Assembly (NCBI GenBank): GCA_963204975.1
Contig: CAUJJC010000053.1
Span: 1 to 32,311 of the forward strand
Reading direction: 5' to 3'
Length of the DNA: 32,311 bases
From: Verrucomicrobiota bacterium
GTDB lineage: Bacteria; Verrucomicrobiota; Verrucomicrobiia; Verrucomicrobiales; Verrucomicrobiaceae
The notes under the pieces were generated by a model that was given only the letters and a program-made list of their open reading frames with translations, had not been told where the DNA came from and did no database searches. Of this stretch, positions 15,696 to 23,127 are shown piece by piece; position 1 is the first letter of the stretch; every line of letters starts with the position of its first letter. Made by a program: the position numbers and the translations under genes.

Positions 15696-15794
15696 AACGC
15701 GAATGACCTGATACGGCTTTATTCGCGTTCATTCGCGGCCCATTCGGTTTGGATTCGCGGTAAAGACCGACAACTCTGCGTCCTTTCATTCGTG
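15696..15794. repeat. cluster of ATTCG(CG) repeats, partly phased at 10-11 bases
   Basis: ATTCG cores occur at 15721, 15731, 15742, 15753 and 15788, most as ATTCGCG. The first four are spaced 10, 11 and 11 bases. A reversed copy AACGCGAAT (15696-15704) pairs exactly with ATTCGCGTT (15721-15729). The cluster fills much of the gene-free stretch between the Nif3-like start (15583) and the oxidoreductase ATG (15851). Nothing else is recognisable there. Confidence 0.55.
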
Positions 15795-15850
15795 CCCGTT
15801 GGATCAGCACTTGTCGGAGTGAACGACCACGTCGAAAGCACCGTCCTCAG

Positions 15851-16900
15851 ATGAACTCGCATCCCATCCTCATCATCGGCCAGGGCTTGGCAGGCACGGC
15901 TTTGGCATGGCGACTGTGGGAGCGAGGTGAGCCCTTCACCATCGTGGATCGCGATGAAGCTCTCACGAGTTCCAAGGCCGCAGCAGGGCTGCTTACGCCG
16001 ATCACAGGCATGAGGCTGACGCTGACCGAACACTACGGCGCATGGCTGGGTGAGGCGCTAAAGTTTTATCGCCACAAGGAGCGACTGCTGGGCTTGCGCT
16101 TCGTTCATGCACGGCGGCATGTCCGTTGGTTCAAGAACGACAAGGAGCCACAGCGCTGGGCTCAACGCCTGACCGATCCTCGCGTGAATGCTTTCATCAG
16201 GTCTAACGATCCCACGTTCGATGACGAGGTGTTCGCAGTCGAGCGTGGTGGTTTTGAAATGAAGCACGCGGGCTACCTTGACACCGTGGCGTATCTCGCG
16301 GCCAGCCGCCGATTCTTTGACCAGCTTGGGCAAGTCGTCACCACGGACTTCGATCATCGCGAACTGGAGGTGAAGGAGGGCGAAGTGTCATGGCGCGGCA
16401 TTACGTATCGCGTGGCGATCTTTGCCACTGGATGGGAAGCTGCGCGGCATCCGTGGTTCGACTGGGTGCCCTTCCTGCCGGTGCGCGGCACCATTCTCAC
16501 CGCGCGTGCCGACCTGCGCGGCGAGCATCGCATCATAAGCAAGGGCTGCTGGGTGATGCCGCGTGAGGATGGCACACTGCGCATCGGCTCCACGTATGAG
16601 GTGGCCTTTGATCGACCGAATGAAGTCGATCCCACGAAGCTCGCGGAGTTGCACGACACCCTTCGCCGCTTCGTCAAAGTGCCGGTGGAGGTCCTTGATC
16701 AACGTGCAGCCGTGCGGCCCAGCATTGAGCGTCAACGCGTGCTCATCGGACGCCATCCTGGCAAGCCCGCCATCGCCTTCCTTAATGGTCTGGGCAGCAA
16801 GGGCACGCTGCAATCACCTGCCGTTTCACGCTTGCTGCTAGCTCATCTGCTGGACGGTGAACCAGTGCCACCTTCGATGGATCTGGCGGGCAATTTCTGA
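15851..16900 (+). CDS. FAD-dependent oxidoreductase (DAO family)
   Basis: A 349-residue flavoprotein of the D-amino-acid oxidase/glycine oxidase superfamily. The N-terminal Rossmann motif is ILIIGQGLAGTALAWRL (Gly10-x-Gly12-x-x-Gly15), and the second strand ends in FTIVDRD. The segment SSKAAAGLLTPITG is typical of the flavin site. RVAIFATGWEA is the second dinucleotide-contact motif, and PVRGTILTA, GCWVMPREDGTLRIGST and NGLGSKGTLQSPAVSRLL fit the C-terminal part. The substrate cannot be told from sequence. ATG at 15851 is directly before the motif, with no Shine-Dalgarno. It is followed after 63 bases by the family 3 glycosidase. Confidence 0.9.
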   Translation: MNSHPILIIGQGLAGTALAWRLWERGEPFTIVDRDEALTSSKAAAGLLTPITGMRLTLTEHYGAWLGEALKFYRHKERLLGLRFVHARRHVRWFKNDKEPQRWAQRLTDPRVNAFIRSNDPTFDDEVFAVERGGFEMKHAGYLDTVAYLAASRRFFDQLGQVVTTDFDHRELEVKEGEVSWRGITYRVAIFATGWEAARHPWFDWVPFLPVRGTILTARADLRGEHRIISKGCWVMPREDGTLRIGSTYEVAFDRPNEVDPTKLAELHDTLRRFVKVPVEVLDQRAAVRPSIERQRVLIGRHPGKPAIAFLNGLGSKGTLQSPAVSRLLLAHLLDGEPVPPSMDLAGNF

Positions 16901-16923
16901 GTCACACAAAGAATGCGGAGGTG

Positions 16924-16952
16924 TTGACCCCGTTCGCCGGGCCTGCTTTACT
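16924..16952 (+). promoter_or_regulatory. possible promoter of the family 3 glycosidase gene
   Basis: TTGACC (16924-16929) and TTTACT (16947-16952) have an exact 17-base spacer. The -35 is good, the -10 weak. Transcription would begin around 16959, only about five bases before the ATG at 16964, giving an essentially leaderless mRNA. Confidence 0.35.
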
Positions 16953-16963
16953 CGCGGCCCATC

Positions 16964-18070
16964 ATGGATTCGAAGAGGCTTGGTCAATTGTTGCTCACCG
17001 GCGTGCCCGGTCTTGAACTCGACACTGAAACGGCGGCGCGCCTGAAGAAGCTCCAGCCTGGAGGTTTCATCCTCTTCGGTCGCAACATCAAAAGCCCCGA
17101 GCAACTGCGCAAGCTCTGCGATGATCTGCGCGACATCTCAGACATTGAGCCCTTCATCACCATCGACCAGGAGGGTGGTCGTGTTTCCCGCCTTCGCTTG
17201 ATCGGTGACGAGCCGCCGAACGCGCAATCGCTTCGTGACAAAGGCGATCCCGCGCTGATTCGCCAGCATGGCAAGCTCACCGCCGAAGTGCTTCGCTTCT
17301 TCGGCTTCAACCTCGATCTCTGCCCGGTGCTCGACATATCCTACGACGATGCAGCGGACAACTCATTGAAGGGACGCACTTACGGCAAAAACGCTCAGCA
17401 GGTGATCACCAATGCGGGCATCTTCAATGCAGCGCTGCGCAAGGGCGGCATCCTGAGCTGCGGCAAGCACTTCCCTGGCTACGGTCCGGCCGAATGCGAT
17501 CCGCATGAGTTCCTGCCCGTTATCACCAAGAGCCGCGCCGATCTGGAACGCGACGAGCTGATGCCCTACAGCGCCTTGCTGCCGGAACTCGACAGCGTGA
17601 TGACCTGCCACAGCAATTACACCGCCTTCGATCCTGATCGCGGCCGCTGGCCAGCTTCCCTGTCTCACAACATCGTGACCAAGCTCTTGCGCGATCAGAT
17701 GGGCTTTGAAGGTCTGGCGATGACCGACGATCTCGACATGGGTGCCATCTTGAATGAGGTTACCTTCGAGCAAGCGATTCAGGAAGCCGTGCGCGCGGGG
17801 AACGATCTCGTCATGATCTGCCATCGCCTGGAAATGGTGGAGCTGGCTCGCGAACATCTCGAAGGCGTGGAGAGCCCCATCCTGCACGATGCACTGGTTC
17901 GCATTGAGAAGACCAAAAAGCGCCTCCAGCCGCCCACGCAGTTCGATCTCGACATCTTCCGCCGCATCAATGCTGACATCTGGCAGCTGCGCGTGGATGT
18001 GCTCGGCGAGGAAGCCGCAGGCAACCTCAGCGTCGAAGACGGCAAGCGCTCACCCGTGGAGCTTTACTAA
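16964..18070 (+). CDS. glycoside hydrolase family 3, NagZ-like beta-N-acetylhexosaminidase
   Basis: A 368-residue single-domain family 3 glycosidase, most like NagZ, which removes N-acetylglucosamine from anhydro-muropeptides during cell-wall recycling. There is no signal peptide, consistent with a cytosolic enzyme. Motifs are GGFILFGRN (33-41), ITIDQEGGRVSRL (65-77), GKHFPGYG (167-174) with a His at 181 on the flexible catalytic loop, and AMTDDLDMGAI (252-262), where Asp255 is the expected nucleophile. Length matches NagZ (about 340-370). A different hexosaminide substrate cannot be excluded. It is followed by a 9-base inverted repeat and the zinc-ribbon gene. Confidence 0.92.
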   Translation: MDSKRLGQLLLTGVPGLELDTETAARLKKLQPGGFILFGRNIKSPEQLRKLCDDLRDISDIEPFITIDQEGGRVSRLRLIGDEPPNAQSLRDKGDPALIRQHGKLTAEVLRFFGFNLDLCPVLDISYDDAADNSLKGRTYGKNAQQVITNAGIFNAALRKGGILSCGKHFPGYGPAECDPHEFLPVITKSRADLERDELMPYSALLPELDSVMTCHSNYTAFDPDRGRWPASLSHNIVTKLLRDQMGFEGLAMTDDLDMGAILNEVTFEQAIQEAVRAGNDLVMICHRLEMVELAREHLEGVESPILHDALVRIEKTKKRLQPPTQFDLDIFRRINADIWQLRVDVLGEEAAGNLSVEDGKRSPVELY

Positions 18071-18075
18071 AACAG

Positions 18076-18135
18076 GAAGTATGAAAGGCGGCGAAAGTCG
18101 CTCTTGTCTTGCCTCTCGTTCATCCCTCATACTTC
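18076..18135 (+). repeat. inverted repeat GAAGTATGA / TCATACTTC
   Basis: GAAGTATGA (18076-18084) and TCATACTTC (18127-18135) are perfect complements, 42 bases apart; the spacer contains a smaller GCGA/TCGC stem. The element sits in the 85-base gap between the glycosidase stop and the zinc-ribbon start and would place a structured leader in front of the second gene. Confidence 0.45.
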
Positions 18136-18155
18136 ATCCTCCATCCATTCGATTC

Positions 18156-18857
18156 ATGCTCGACATCATCAGCAAACTCCTCCAAGTCCAGGAACGCGAC
18201 CAACGCTTGCGCAGTCTTCAGAAGGATCTCAAGGACATCCCCATGCTCCAGGCTCGCGCCAAGGATCAGCTCGCTGGAGATCAAGCCGCCTGCGATGCCG
18301 CGCTGGCGAAGGTTCGTGAGGTCGAGGTAAAAATCAAGAACGTGGAGCTAGACATCCAGACACGTCAAAACACGATCAAGCGCCTCCACGATCAGCAGTT
18401 TGAGACCCGGAAGAACGATGAATTCCAGGCCCTCGGCAATGAAGTGATCCGTTATCAAAATGAGGTGCGCGGACTCGAAGATCAGGAGATCGAGCACATG
18501 GAAGCTCTCGAAGCCGCCAAGGCCGTGCTTCAGGAAGCCCAGGGCAAGCTGGCCATCACTCAGGGGCATGTGAACGATGAGCTGAAGCAGCTCGACGAAC
18601 GCAATGTGAATCTTCAGGCACGTATCGCCGAAATTAAAGCCGACCGGGCCACCATCGCGCAGCCTCTCGATGGGGATAACTTGAACCTTTATGACCGGCT
18701 CATGAAGAGCAAGGGCAACTCAGCCATCGTGGCTGTCGATGCTGGCGTCTGCGGCGGCTGCCACATGAAGCTGGTCTCTGCGACGATCAATGCGCTGAAG
18801 GCCAACGATGCCATCGTTCACTGCGAGCAGTGCGGGCGCATCCTTTACTTCGATTAG
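18156..18857 (+). CDS. coiled-coil C4 zinc-ribbon protein (CT398/FlgZ-like)
   Basis: A 233-residue protein with a long alpha-helical coiled coil (about residues 5-170, rich in Glu, Lys, Gln and Ala) and a C-terminal zinc ribbon with two cysteine pairs: VCGGCHMKL and HCEQCGRILYF. The architecture matches the zf-RING_7 family that includes Chlamydia CT398 and Helicobacter HP0958, proteins linked to sigma-54 and to secretion or flagellar assembly; the role here is unknown. The frame runs back to 17889 across the end of the upstream gene, but ATG at 18156 (MLDIISKLLQVQERD) matches the family start. Confidence 0.9.
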   Translation: MLDIISKLLQVQERDQRLRSLQKDLKDIPMLQARAKDQLAGDQAACDAALAKVREVEVKIKNVELDIQTRQNTIKRLHDQQFETRKNDEFQALGNEVIRYQNEVRGLEDQEIEHMEALEAAKAVLQEAQGKLAITQGHVNDELKQLDERNVNLQARIAEIKADRATIAQPLDGDNLNLYDRLMKSKGNSAIVAVDAGVCGGCHMKLVSATINALKANDAIVHCEQCGRILYFD

Positions 18858-18880
18858 CCAGCCGCTTTAAAGGCTCCTGA

Positions 18881-19750
18881 TCAGGGCACCTTGAACACTT
18901 TTTGTGTCGTCGGATCGAGCGCGAGTGAACCGCTCGGCAGCCCACGCACATCAAGTTCATTGTGAGGAGCGTAAGGGCTCACCACGCGGCCTGGCTTCTT
19001 GCCGACGGTGCCTGTGGGGAACTCCTGCCCTGCGGACACTGTGGGCTGCGAAGTGGAAGAAGGTGTCGTCTTTGATTCCGTCGTCGGCTGAGAAGGCGCA
19101 GGTGTCGTGCTCTTGGCGGGCTCAGTAGGCGGCACCGAAAGAAACGAGTCGTTATCGTTAATCGCGTAGGGTGAGATGCTGCCAGCGGAGGCACTGCTCG
19201 AAGCCGTTTCCATCGGCGGAGGCGGAGGCGTCTCTTGATTTTTCGGAGCGATCACCACCGTCTCGCTTTCGGTTTTCTTCCGGGCTGTGGTGTAATAACC
19301 ATCGGAATCGCTGCTCTTCGTTTGCTTGGGAGTGGACGAGGCGACGTTCGAGGAAGTCGTGCTGCGCTTCGAGCGGGACGAGGCTGTCGCCGAAGTCTTG
19401 GGCTTGGTCGAAGCCACCCGAGGCTGCGCGATGGCACCCGTGGATGGTGCTTCCCGATACGTCGTGGATGGCGTCGTGCGCGACGAGGATGCAGTCGGAA
19501 CCGTGCTCTGCTGATACGGCGCAGGTGTGGGATAGCTCGGCGGCGGATTAGGCGCGCGATGGGAGCGTCCGCCTTTGAACAGGCCGCTGAAGAAGCCGCT
19601 CACCTTCTCGCTGAAGGCATCACCCTGCCGGTAGAACTCGTCCGCAGCGTAACCATTCTGCTGAGCATGTGCCGGAAGCCCGATCCACAAAGGGGCCGAA
19701 ATGACCGCTACCCGAAGGGTGCGGCTGAAGGAAATGCGATCAGTCTTCAT
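18881..19750 (-). CDS. secreted Ser/Thr/Pro-rich protein, unknown function
   Basis: I do not recognise a named family. From ATG at 19750 the product has 289 residues. A signal peptide (SRTLRVAVISAPLWIGLPAHA) is followed by a short charged part with FSGLFKGG, then about 170 residues rich in Ser, Thr, Pro and Lys, clearly disordered. Two SPYA motifs occur, in SISPYAINDND and VVSPYAPHNE, and the last stretch LDVRGLPSGSLALDPTTQKV is ordered-looking and probably the functional end. It may be an envelope linker or a substrate that binds through its C-terminus. The opening on this strand continues upstream of the ATG for 55 further sense codons (to 19915) in AT-richer DNA. It ends 23 bases past the stop of the convergent zinc-ribbon gene. 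Confidence 0.75.
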   Translation of the reverse strand: MKTDRISFSRTLRVAVISAPLWIGLPAHAQQNGYAADEFYRQGDAFSEKVSGFFSGLFKGGRSHRAPNPPPSYPTPAPYQQSTVPTASSSRTTPSTTYREAPSTGAIAQPRVASTKPKTSATASSRSKRSTTSSNVASSTPKQTKSSDSDGYYTTARKKTESETVVIAPKNQETPPPPPMETASSSASAGSISPYAINDNDSFLSVPPTEPAKSTTPAPSQPTTESKTTPSSTSQPTVSAGQEFPTGTVGKKPGRVVSPYAPHNELDVRGLPSGSLALDPTTQKVFKVP

Positions 19751-19912
19751 AGCTTTGTTAAGAGGTATTAAAATTTCACTATATTCAAGCTCTTTTTCAG
19801 GGGACGCAGCTACCACGCCAGCCCTTTCATAACACTCACTCCTAATAGGATCTTCATCATTCTTGCGTAGCCAGGCGATCAGACGAGCGGCCAGGCAATC
19901 TTGTTCGATGCC

Positions 19913-19941
19913 GTTTTATGATAAAACATGGAACTTCCATG
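19913..19941. promoter_or_regulatory. two abutting perfect 15-base palindromes
   Basis: GTTTTATGATAAAAC (19913-19927) and CATGGAACTTCCATG (19927-19941) are each exact 7-1-7 palindromes and share the base C at 19927. They lie 163 bases upstream of the Ser/Thr/Pro-rich gene start (minus strand) and about 65 bases beyond the stop of the spermidine-synthase-like gene. There is no flanking T-run, and a one-base loop is too tight for RNA, so DNA binding by dimeric regulators is the more natural reading. Confidence 0.55.
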
Positions 19942-20006
19942 AACCCAGGACAATCCTCTGGGGTTATGGCAGTGGAACGAAAGCCGGATTGGGCACCTCG
20001 GTCCGA

Positions 20007-21566
20007 TCACTCGATCATCAAACCGCGAGCGATGATGGCATCCACGGGATTGAGATCGTCGGTGAAAACCACGCCTCCAGTCGGCCAACGCGAGGGCTGC
20101 ACCCGCCGCCGTGCGATCCGATCCTGCTCGCTGCCCGGCACATAAGAGGCCTCCGTGAACACGGATGCCCACGATTCCATGCTGGCTAGCAGCATTGCAT
20201 TCTGCGGCTGGTTCAGCGCGCCACCCACGGCGAAAAGCTCGACATGCGGAAACACTTCTCCGAGGGTCTTCATCATCCCGGCGAGCAGCTCGCTGCGAGG
20301 TCCTTCGATGGCACTGATCACGTTCATGACGAAGATGCCTTTCGGTGCAAGGCGGTCATGCACGAGCTGGAAGAACTCCTTGGAGGCGAGATGAACAGGA
20401 ATCTGGCGGATGCCGTTGTAAGCGTCGCCAAATATGAAGTCATACTTCGCGTCGGCATTCTGGCGGAGAAATCGACGGGCATCACCCGCGTGCGCCTTCA
20501 CTTGGGGGAATTCGTCCAGCTTGAAGAACTTCCGGCCTGTCGCGATCACCTCAGGATCGATCTCGCTGACATCAATGGTCGCCTGCGGATACTGGGACGA
20601 CATGCGCTCCGGCATCCCGAAGGCCCCCGCCCCGATGAACAGCGCCCGCTGCACCTCGAAGCCCGGTTTCATCATCGCCAGTTGCCAGTAGCGCTGGTAG
20701 TCCAGCACAATGCCACCATCGCGCATCCGCATTCCACCTTCGATCGTCGAGTCCAGATGCAGGTAGCGCTCCGTGTGAGGATCGCTCCCCTGCTCCAGCA
20801 CTTGAATGCGATGATAATACGAGTCGTGCTCGTAGATCACATTGGCCACAGCACGCTCCTCTGCCCCCAGGCCCATGGCACCGGCCACCAGACCTGCCAG
20901 CCAGATCGGCAGTTGCGACTTGATCGGATTGCGCGCCATGAAGAAGGCCAGCCCCGCCAGCAGCAGCAGCACCAGGCCCGTGCCCAGGAAGATGCTTTTC
21001 ACCCCGAAGTTCGAGAGCAGATAAAAACCTGAGAGCAAGGTGCCCACGAAGCTACCGAGCGAACCAAGCATGCTGATCGTGCCCGCAGCGAAGCCCACAT
21101 GCGCATCCTTGCCGATCAAGCTGAAGAGCCGCACCGATGCGGGCGACACAGCCCCGAGCAGCACACCCGGCAAGAGGAACAGCAGGATGGAAATCATGAG
21201 CGGCCCCGCGATCAAGCCCGAGCGCTCGAACGACGACGCGAGACCCGCATTGAACAAGGGCACGAACATCGTCAGCACCGAAGCACCCGCGAGCAACCAG
21301 CCGAGCAGGGCAAAGTCCGACTTCTTCTCTGCCATCCAGCCGCCCAGGTAACTCCCCGCGCTAAAGGCGATCAGCACCACCCCGATCAGTGCCGTCCAGG
21401 TGAAGGCGCTATTCCCAAAGGTGGGTGCCAGCAGACGATACGCACTGATCTCGATCACCATGATCGCCGCCCCAGCAAGGAAGCAGATCAAGGCCAGACA
21501 CCACTGGGCGTGGCGAGGCGCAGCGAGTTCAGGGACGGACGCGGCAGGTTTGGCTGGCTTGCTCAT
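20007..21566 (-). CDS. membrane-fused spermidine-synthase-like protein
   Basis: A 519-residue protein with an N-terminal block of about eight transmembrane helices (residues 25-240, MFS-like, including VIEISAYRLLAPTFG and GSYLGGWMAEK) followed by a cytosolic Rossmann-fold methyltransferase/spermidine-synthase domain. The second half shows HDSYYHRIQVLE, HLDSTIEGGMRM, the nucleotide-binding ALFIGAGAFGMPERM, SEIDPEVIATGRKFF, AGDARRFLR and FGDAYNGIRQIPVHLASKEF, and ends with FTDDLNPVDAIIARG. This fused architecture is common in environmental bacteria, and it is unclear whether such proteins make polyamines. It has a clean ATG at 21566. The next gene upstream on the same strand, the lipoprotein, ends 71 bases away. 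Confidence 0.9.
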   Translation of the reverse strand: MSKPAKPAASVPELAAPRHAQWCLALICFLAGAAIMVIEISAYRLLAPTFGNSAFTWTALIGVVLIAFSAGSYLGGWMAEKKSDFALLGWLLAGASVLTMFVPLFNAGLASSFERSGLIAGPLMISILLFLLPGVLLGAVSPASVRLFSLIGKDAHVGFAAGTISMLGSLGSFVGTLLSGFYLLSNFGVKSIFLGTGLVLLLLAGLAFFMARNPIKSQLPIWLAGLVAGAMGLGAEERAVANVIYEHDSYYHRIQVLEQGSDPHTERYLHLDSTIEGGMRMRDGGIVLDYQRYWQLAMMKPGFEVQRALFIGAGAFGMPERMSSQYPQATIDVSEIDPEVIATGRKFFKLDEFPQVKAHAGDARRFLRQNADAKYDFIFGDAYNGIRQIPVHLASKEFFQLVHDRLAPKGIFVMNVISAIEGPRSELLAGMMKTLGEVFPHVELFAVGGALNQPQNAMLLASMESWASVFTEASYVPGSEQDRIARRRVQPSRWPTGGVVFTDDLNPVDAIIARGLMIE

Positions 21567-21637
21567 GAGTGGCGCTGCCTATGCGCTAGTGGACGATCAG
21601 GATCAAGAAACAAACCACTTCCCGCTCACCTCAAAGA

Positions 21638-22075
21638 TCAATCCTGCTCCCACACGAGGGCGACGATGCGCCAGCCGGTCTTGGTGCGGGCAAGGGTGAA
21701 CATATCGGTGCCGGTGGTAACGGTGGCGTCCTTGGTGAGCTTCCACTTTACCGTGGCGTGGGCGATGCCTTTGCCGAGGAGAATTTTCATCTCGGTGGGT
21801 TCCTCCTTCATCGGCGATGGGCTCTGCGCATGGGCCATCCGCTGGCTGTGAAGGAAATCGGTGAGCGCCTCGGTGGATACGAGGCCTCCAGGCTGCACGA
21901 AGGTGATACGGGCTCCTTCCTGGAAGCACTCGCCGTAACCGTCCATGTCCTTGGCAGACCAAGTGGAGAAGTAACGCGTCAGTTGCGCGCGGACGGCGGC
22001 TTCATCAGGGGAATTGGCTGTAGAGCACGAGGGCAGAAGAACGACGACCACAAGGCTGTAGAGCAAGAGCCGCAT
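21638..22075 (-). CDS. small lipoprotein with SnoaL/DUF4440-like domain
   Basis: From ATG at 22075 the product has 145 residues: a lipoprotein signal MRLLLYSLVVVVLLPSCS with a lipobox cysteine, then an NTF2-fold domain. LTRYFSTWSAKDMDGYGECF is the usual first helix. FVQPGGLVSTEALTDFLHS follows, then strands such as AHATVKWKLTKD, GTDMFTLARTKTGWRIVALVWEQ. This is the SnoaL/DUF4440 pattern, a fold used for binding or catalysis in many contexts; the activity is unknown. The opening continues upstream to 22198, but the lipoprotein signal fixes the start. It is divergent from proB. Confidence 0.82.
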   Translation of the reverse strand: MRLLLYSLVVVVLLPSCSTANSPDEAAVRAQLTRYFSTWSAKDMDGYGECFQEGARITFVQPGGLVSTEALTDFLHSQRMAHAQSPSPMKEEPTEMKILLGKGIAHATVKWKLTKDATVTTGTDMFTLARTKTGWRIVALVWEQD

Positions 22076-22101
22076 GGAAGTGCCCACGAGGCTGAGAGCG
22101 C

Positions 22102-22118
22102 GCCCCCCAAACGGGGGC
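22102..22118 (-). promoter_or_regulatory. GC hairpin upstream of the lipoprotein gene
   Basis: GCCCCC (22102-22107) pairs with GGGGGC (22113-22118) around CAAAC. It lies 26 bases before the lipoprotein ATG in the divergent gap to proB. A leader hairpin or protein-binding site is possible; its role is unknown. Confidence 0.3.
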
Positions 22119-22249
22119 AAAGGACACATGAAAAGCTGGGATCGCATATCGAGAGGCATAAGGCGCTTCATCATGGCTATCTCGTAGCATTCCTTCACGC
22201 GAAGTGCGACTCCGCAGAACGATCAACTTTCGTCATTCGTCCTTGCCCC

Positions 22250-22277
22250 TTGCTCCCGCGCGGTCCTGTCGCATAAT
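22250..22277 (+). promoter_or_regulatory. possible proB promoter
   Basis: CATAAT (22272-22277) is a near-consensus -10. TTGCTC (22250-22255) is a weak -35 with a 16-base spacer. Transcription would begin near 22284, six bases before the proB ATG at 22290, again nearly leaderless and without a Shine-Dalgarno. Confidence 0.4.
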
Positions 22278-22289
22278 CCCGGCCCCTTT

Positions 22290-23069
22290 ATGACCACTGG
22301 CAAGCGCATTGTATTGAAGTTCGGCTCCGGCATCCTCACCAAGCTCGGCAGCGTGGACCCTGATCCTGTGCAATTGCGAAAGCTGGTGGAGGCCGTGGCG
22401 CTGCTCAAGGAAGCAGGGCATCAATGCGTGGTAGTCAGCAGCGGAGCGGTGGCCTCAGGTCTGCGCCCGCTGAATTTCTCCCAGCGCCCCAGCGACATGA
22501 CCACGCTCCAGGCTTGTGCCGCCGTCGGGCAGACGCACCTGATGCACTTCTACGAGTCACTCCTCCGCGACCACGGGCTCCACGTTGCCCAGCTTCTCCT
22601 CACCCATGAAGACCTCGGCCATCCTGATCGAGCTGCACGCGTGAAGAGCACCCTGGAGCGCCTGCTCGAATTCTCCCAGGTGGTGCCCGTGATCAACGAG
22701 AACGACAGCGTCGCCATCGAGGAACTGCGCTTCGGTGACAATGACAAGCTCTCCTCCCAAGTCGCCCTTCTCTGGCAGGCCGATACCCTCGTCCTCCTCA
22801 CCAGCGCGCCCGGCCTGCTGCGTGATCCTGCGCAACCCGAGGAAGGACCGATTCCACTCGTGACCGACATCGACGCCGTGCTGGGCCATGCCCGCGAAGA
22901 GAAGAGCACGCTCGGCACGGGCGGCATGGGTTCCAAACTCCGCGCCGTGCAAGAGGCCGTCAATGGTGGCATCGAATGCATCATCGCCAGCGGACGCCGT
23001 CCCGAGCAACTCGTGGACGTCATCGCAGGTGCGGGTATCTGCACTCGATTCGTGGCGAAGAAGCCATAA
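22290..23069 (+). CDS. proB: glutamate 5-kinase, short form without PUA domain
   Basis: ProB phosphorylates L-glutamate to glutamyl 5-phosphate, the first step of proline synthesis, in the cytosol. The 259-residue amino-acid-kinase domain is complete: VLKFGSGIL near the start, VVVSSGAVASGL, HEDLGHPDRAARVKSTLERL, VPVINENDSVAIEELRFGDND (split by the substrate loop), LLTSAPGLL and LGTGGMGSKLRAVQ. The PUA domain found at the end of longer homologues (about 370 residues) is missing; the frame ends shortly after CTRFVAKKP, with no sign of a frameshift. Short ProB forms are known, so this is probably natural. No proA lies in the window. The stop is followed at once by a terminator for the opposite gene. 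Confidence 0.95.
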   Translation: MTTGKRIVLKFGSGILTKLGSVDPDPVQLRKLVEAVALLKEAGHQCVVVSSGAVASGLRPLNFSQRPSDMTTLQACAAVGQTHLMHFYESLLRDHGLHVAQLLLTHEDLGHPDRAARVKSTLERLLEFSQVVPVINENDSVAIEELRFGDNDKLSSQVALLWQADTLVLLTSAPGLLRDPAQPEEGPIPLVTDIDAVLGHAREEKSTLGTGGMGSKLRAVQEAVNGGIECIIASGRRPEQLVDVIAGAGICTRFVAKKP

Positions 23070-23096
23070 AAAAAGCAGGCCGGGTTCCCGGCCTGC
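23068..23096 (-). terminator. rho-independent terminator for the PQQ propeller unit
   Basis: GCAGGCCGGG (23075-23084) pairs exactly with CCCGGCCTGC (23087-23096) around TT. The seven A residues at 23068-23074 are a U-run on the minus strand, so it ends transcripts coming from 23128 and upstream. It overlaps the last bases of proB. Confidence 0.85.
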
Positions 23097-23127
23097 TGGT
23101 GTGATCATCAAATGATCGGAGGAGCGC

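Noticed and set aside
17889-18155. Long N-terminal extension of the zinc-ribbon protein into the glycosidase gene
   Set aside because: It overlaps the glycosidase in another frame and is Arg/Ser-rich; the family starts at ATG 18156.
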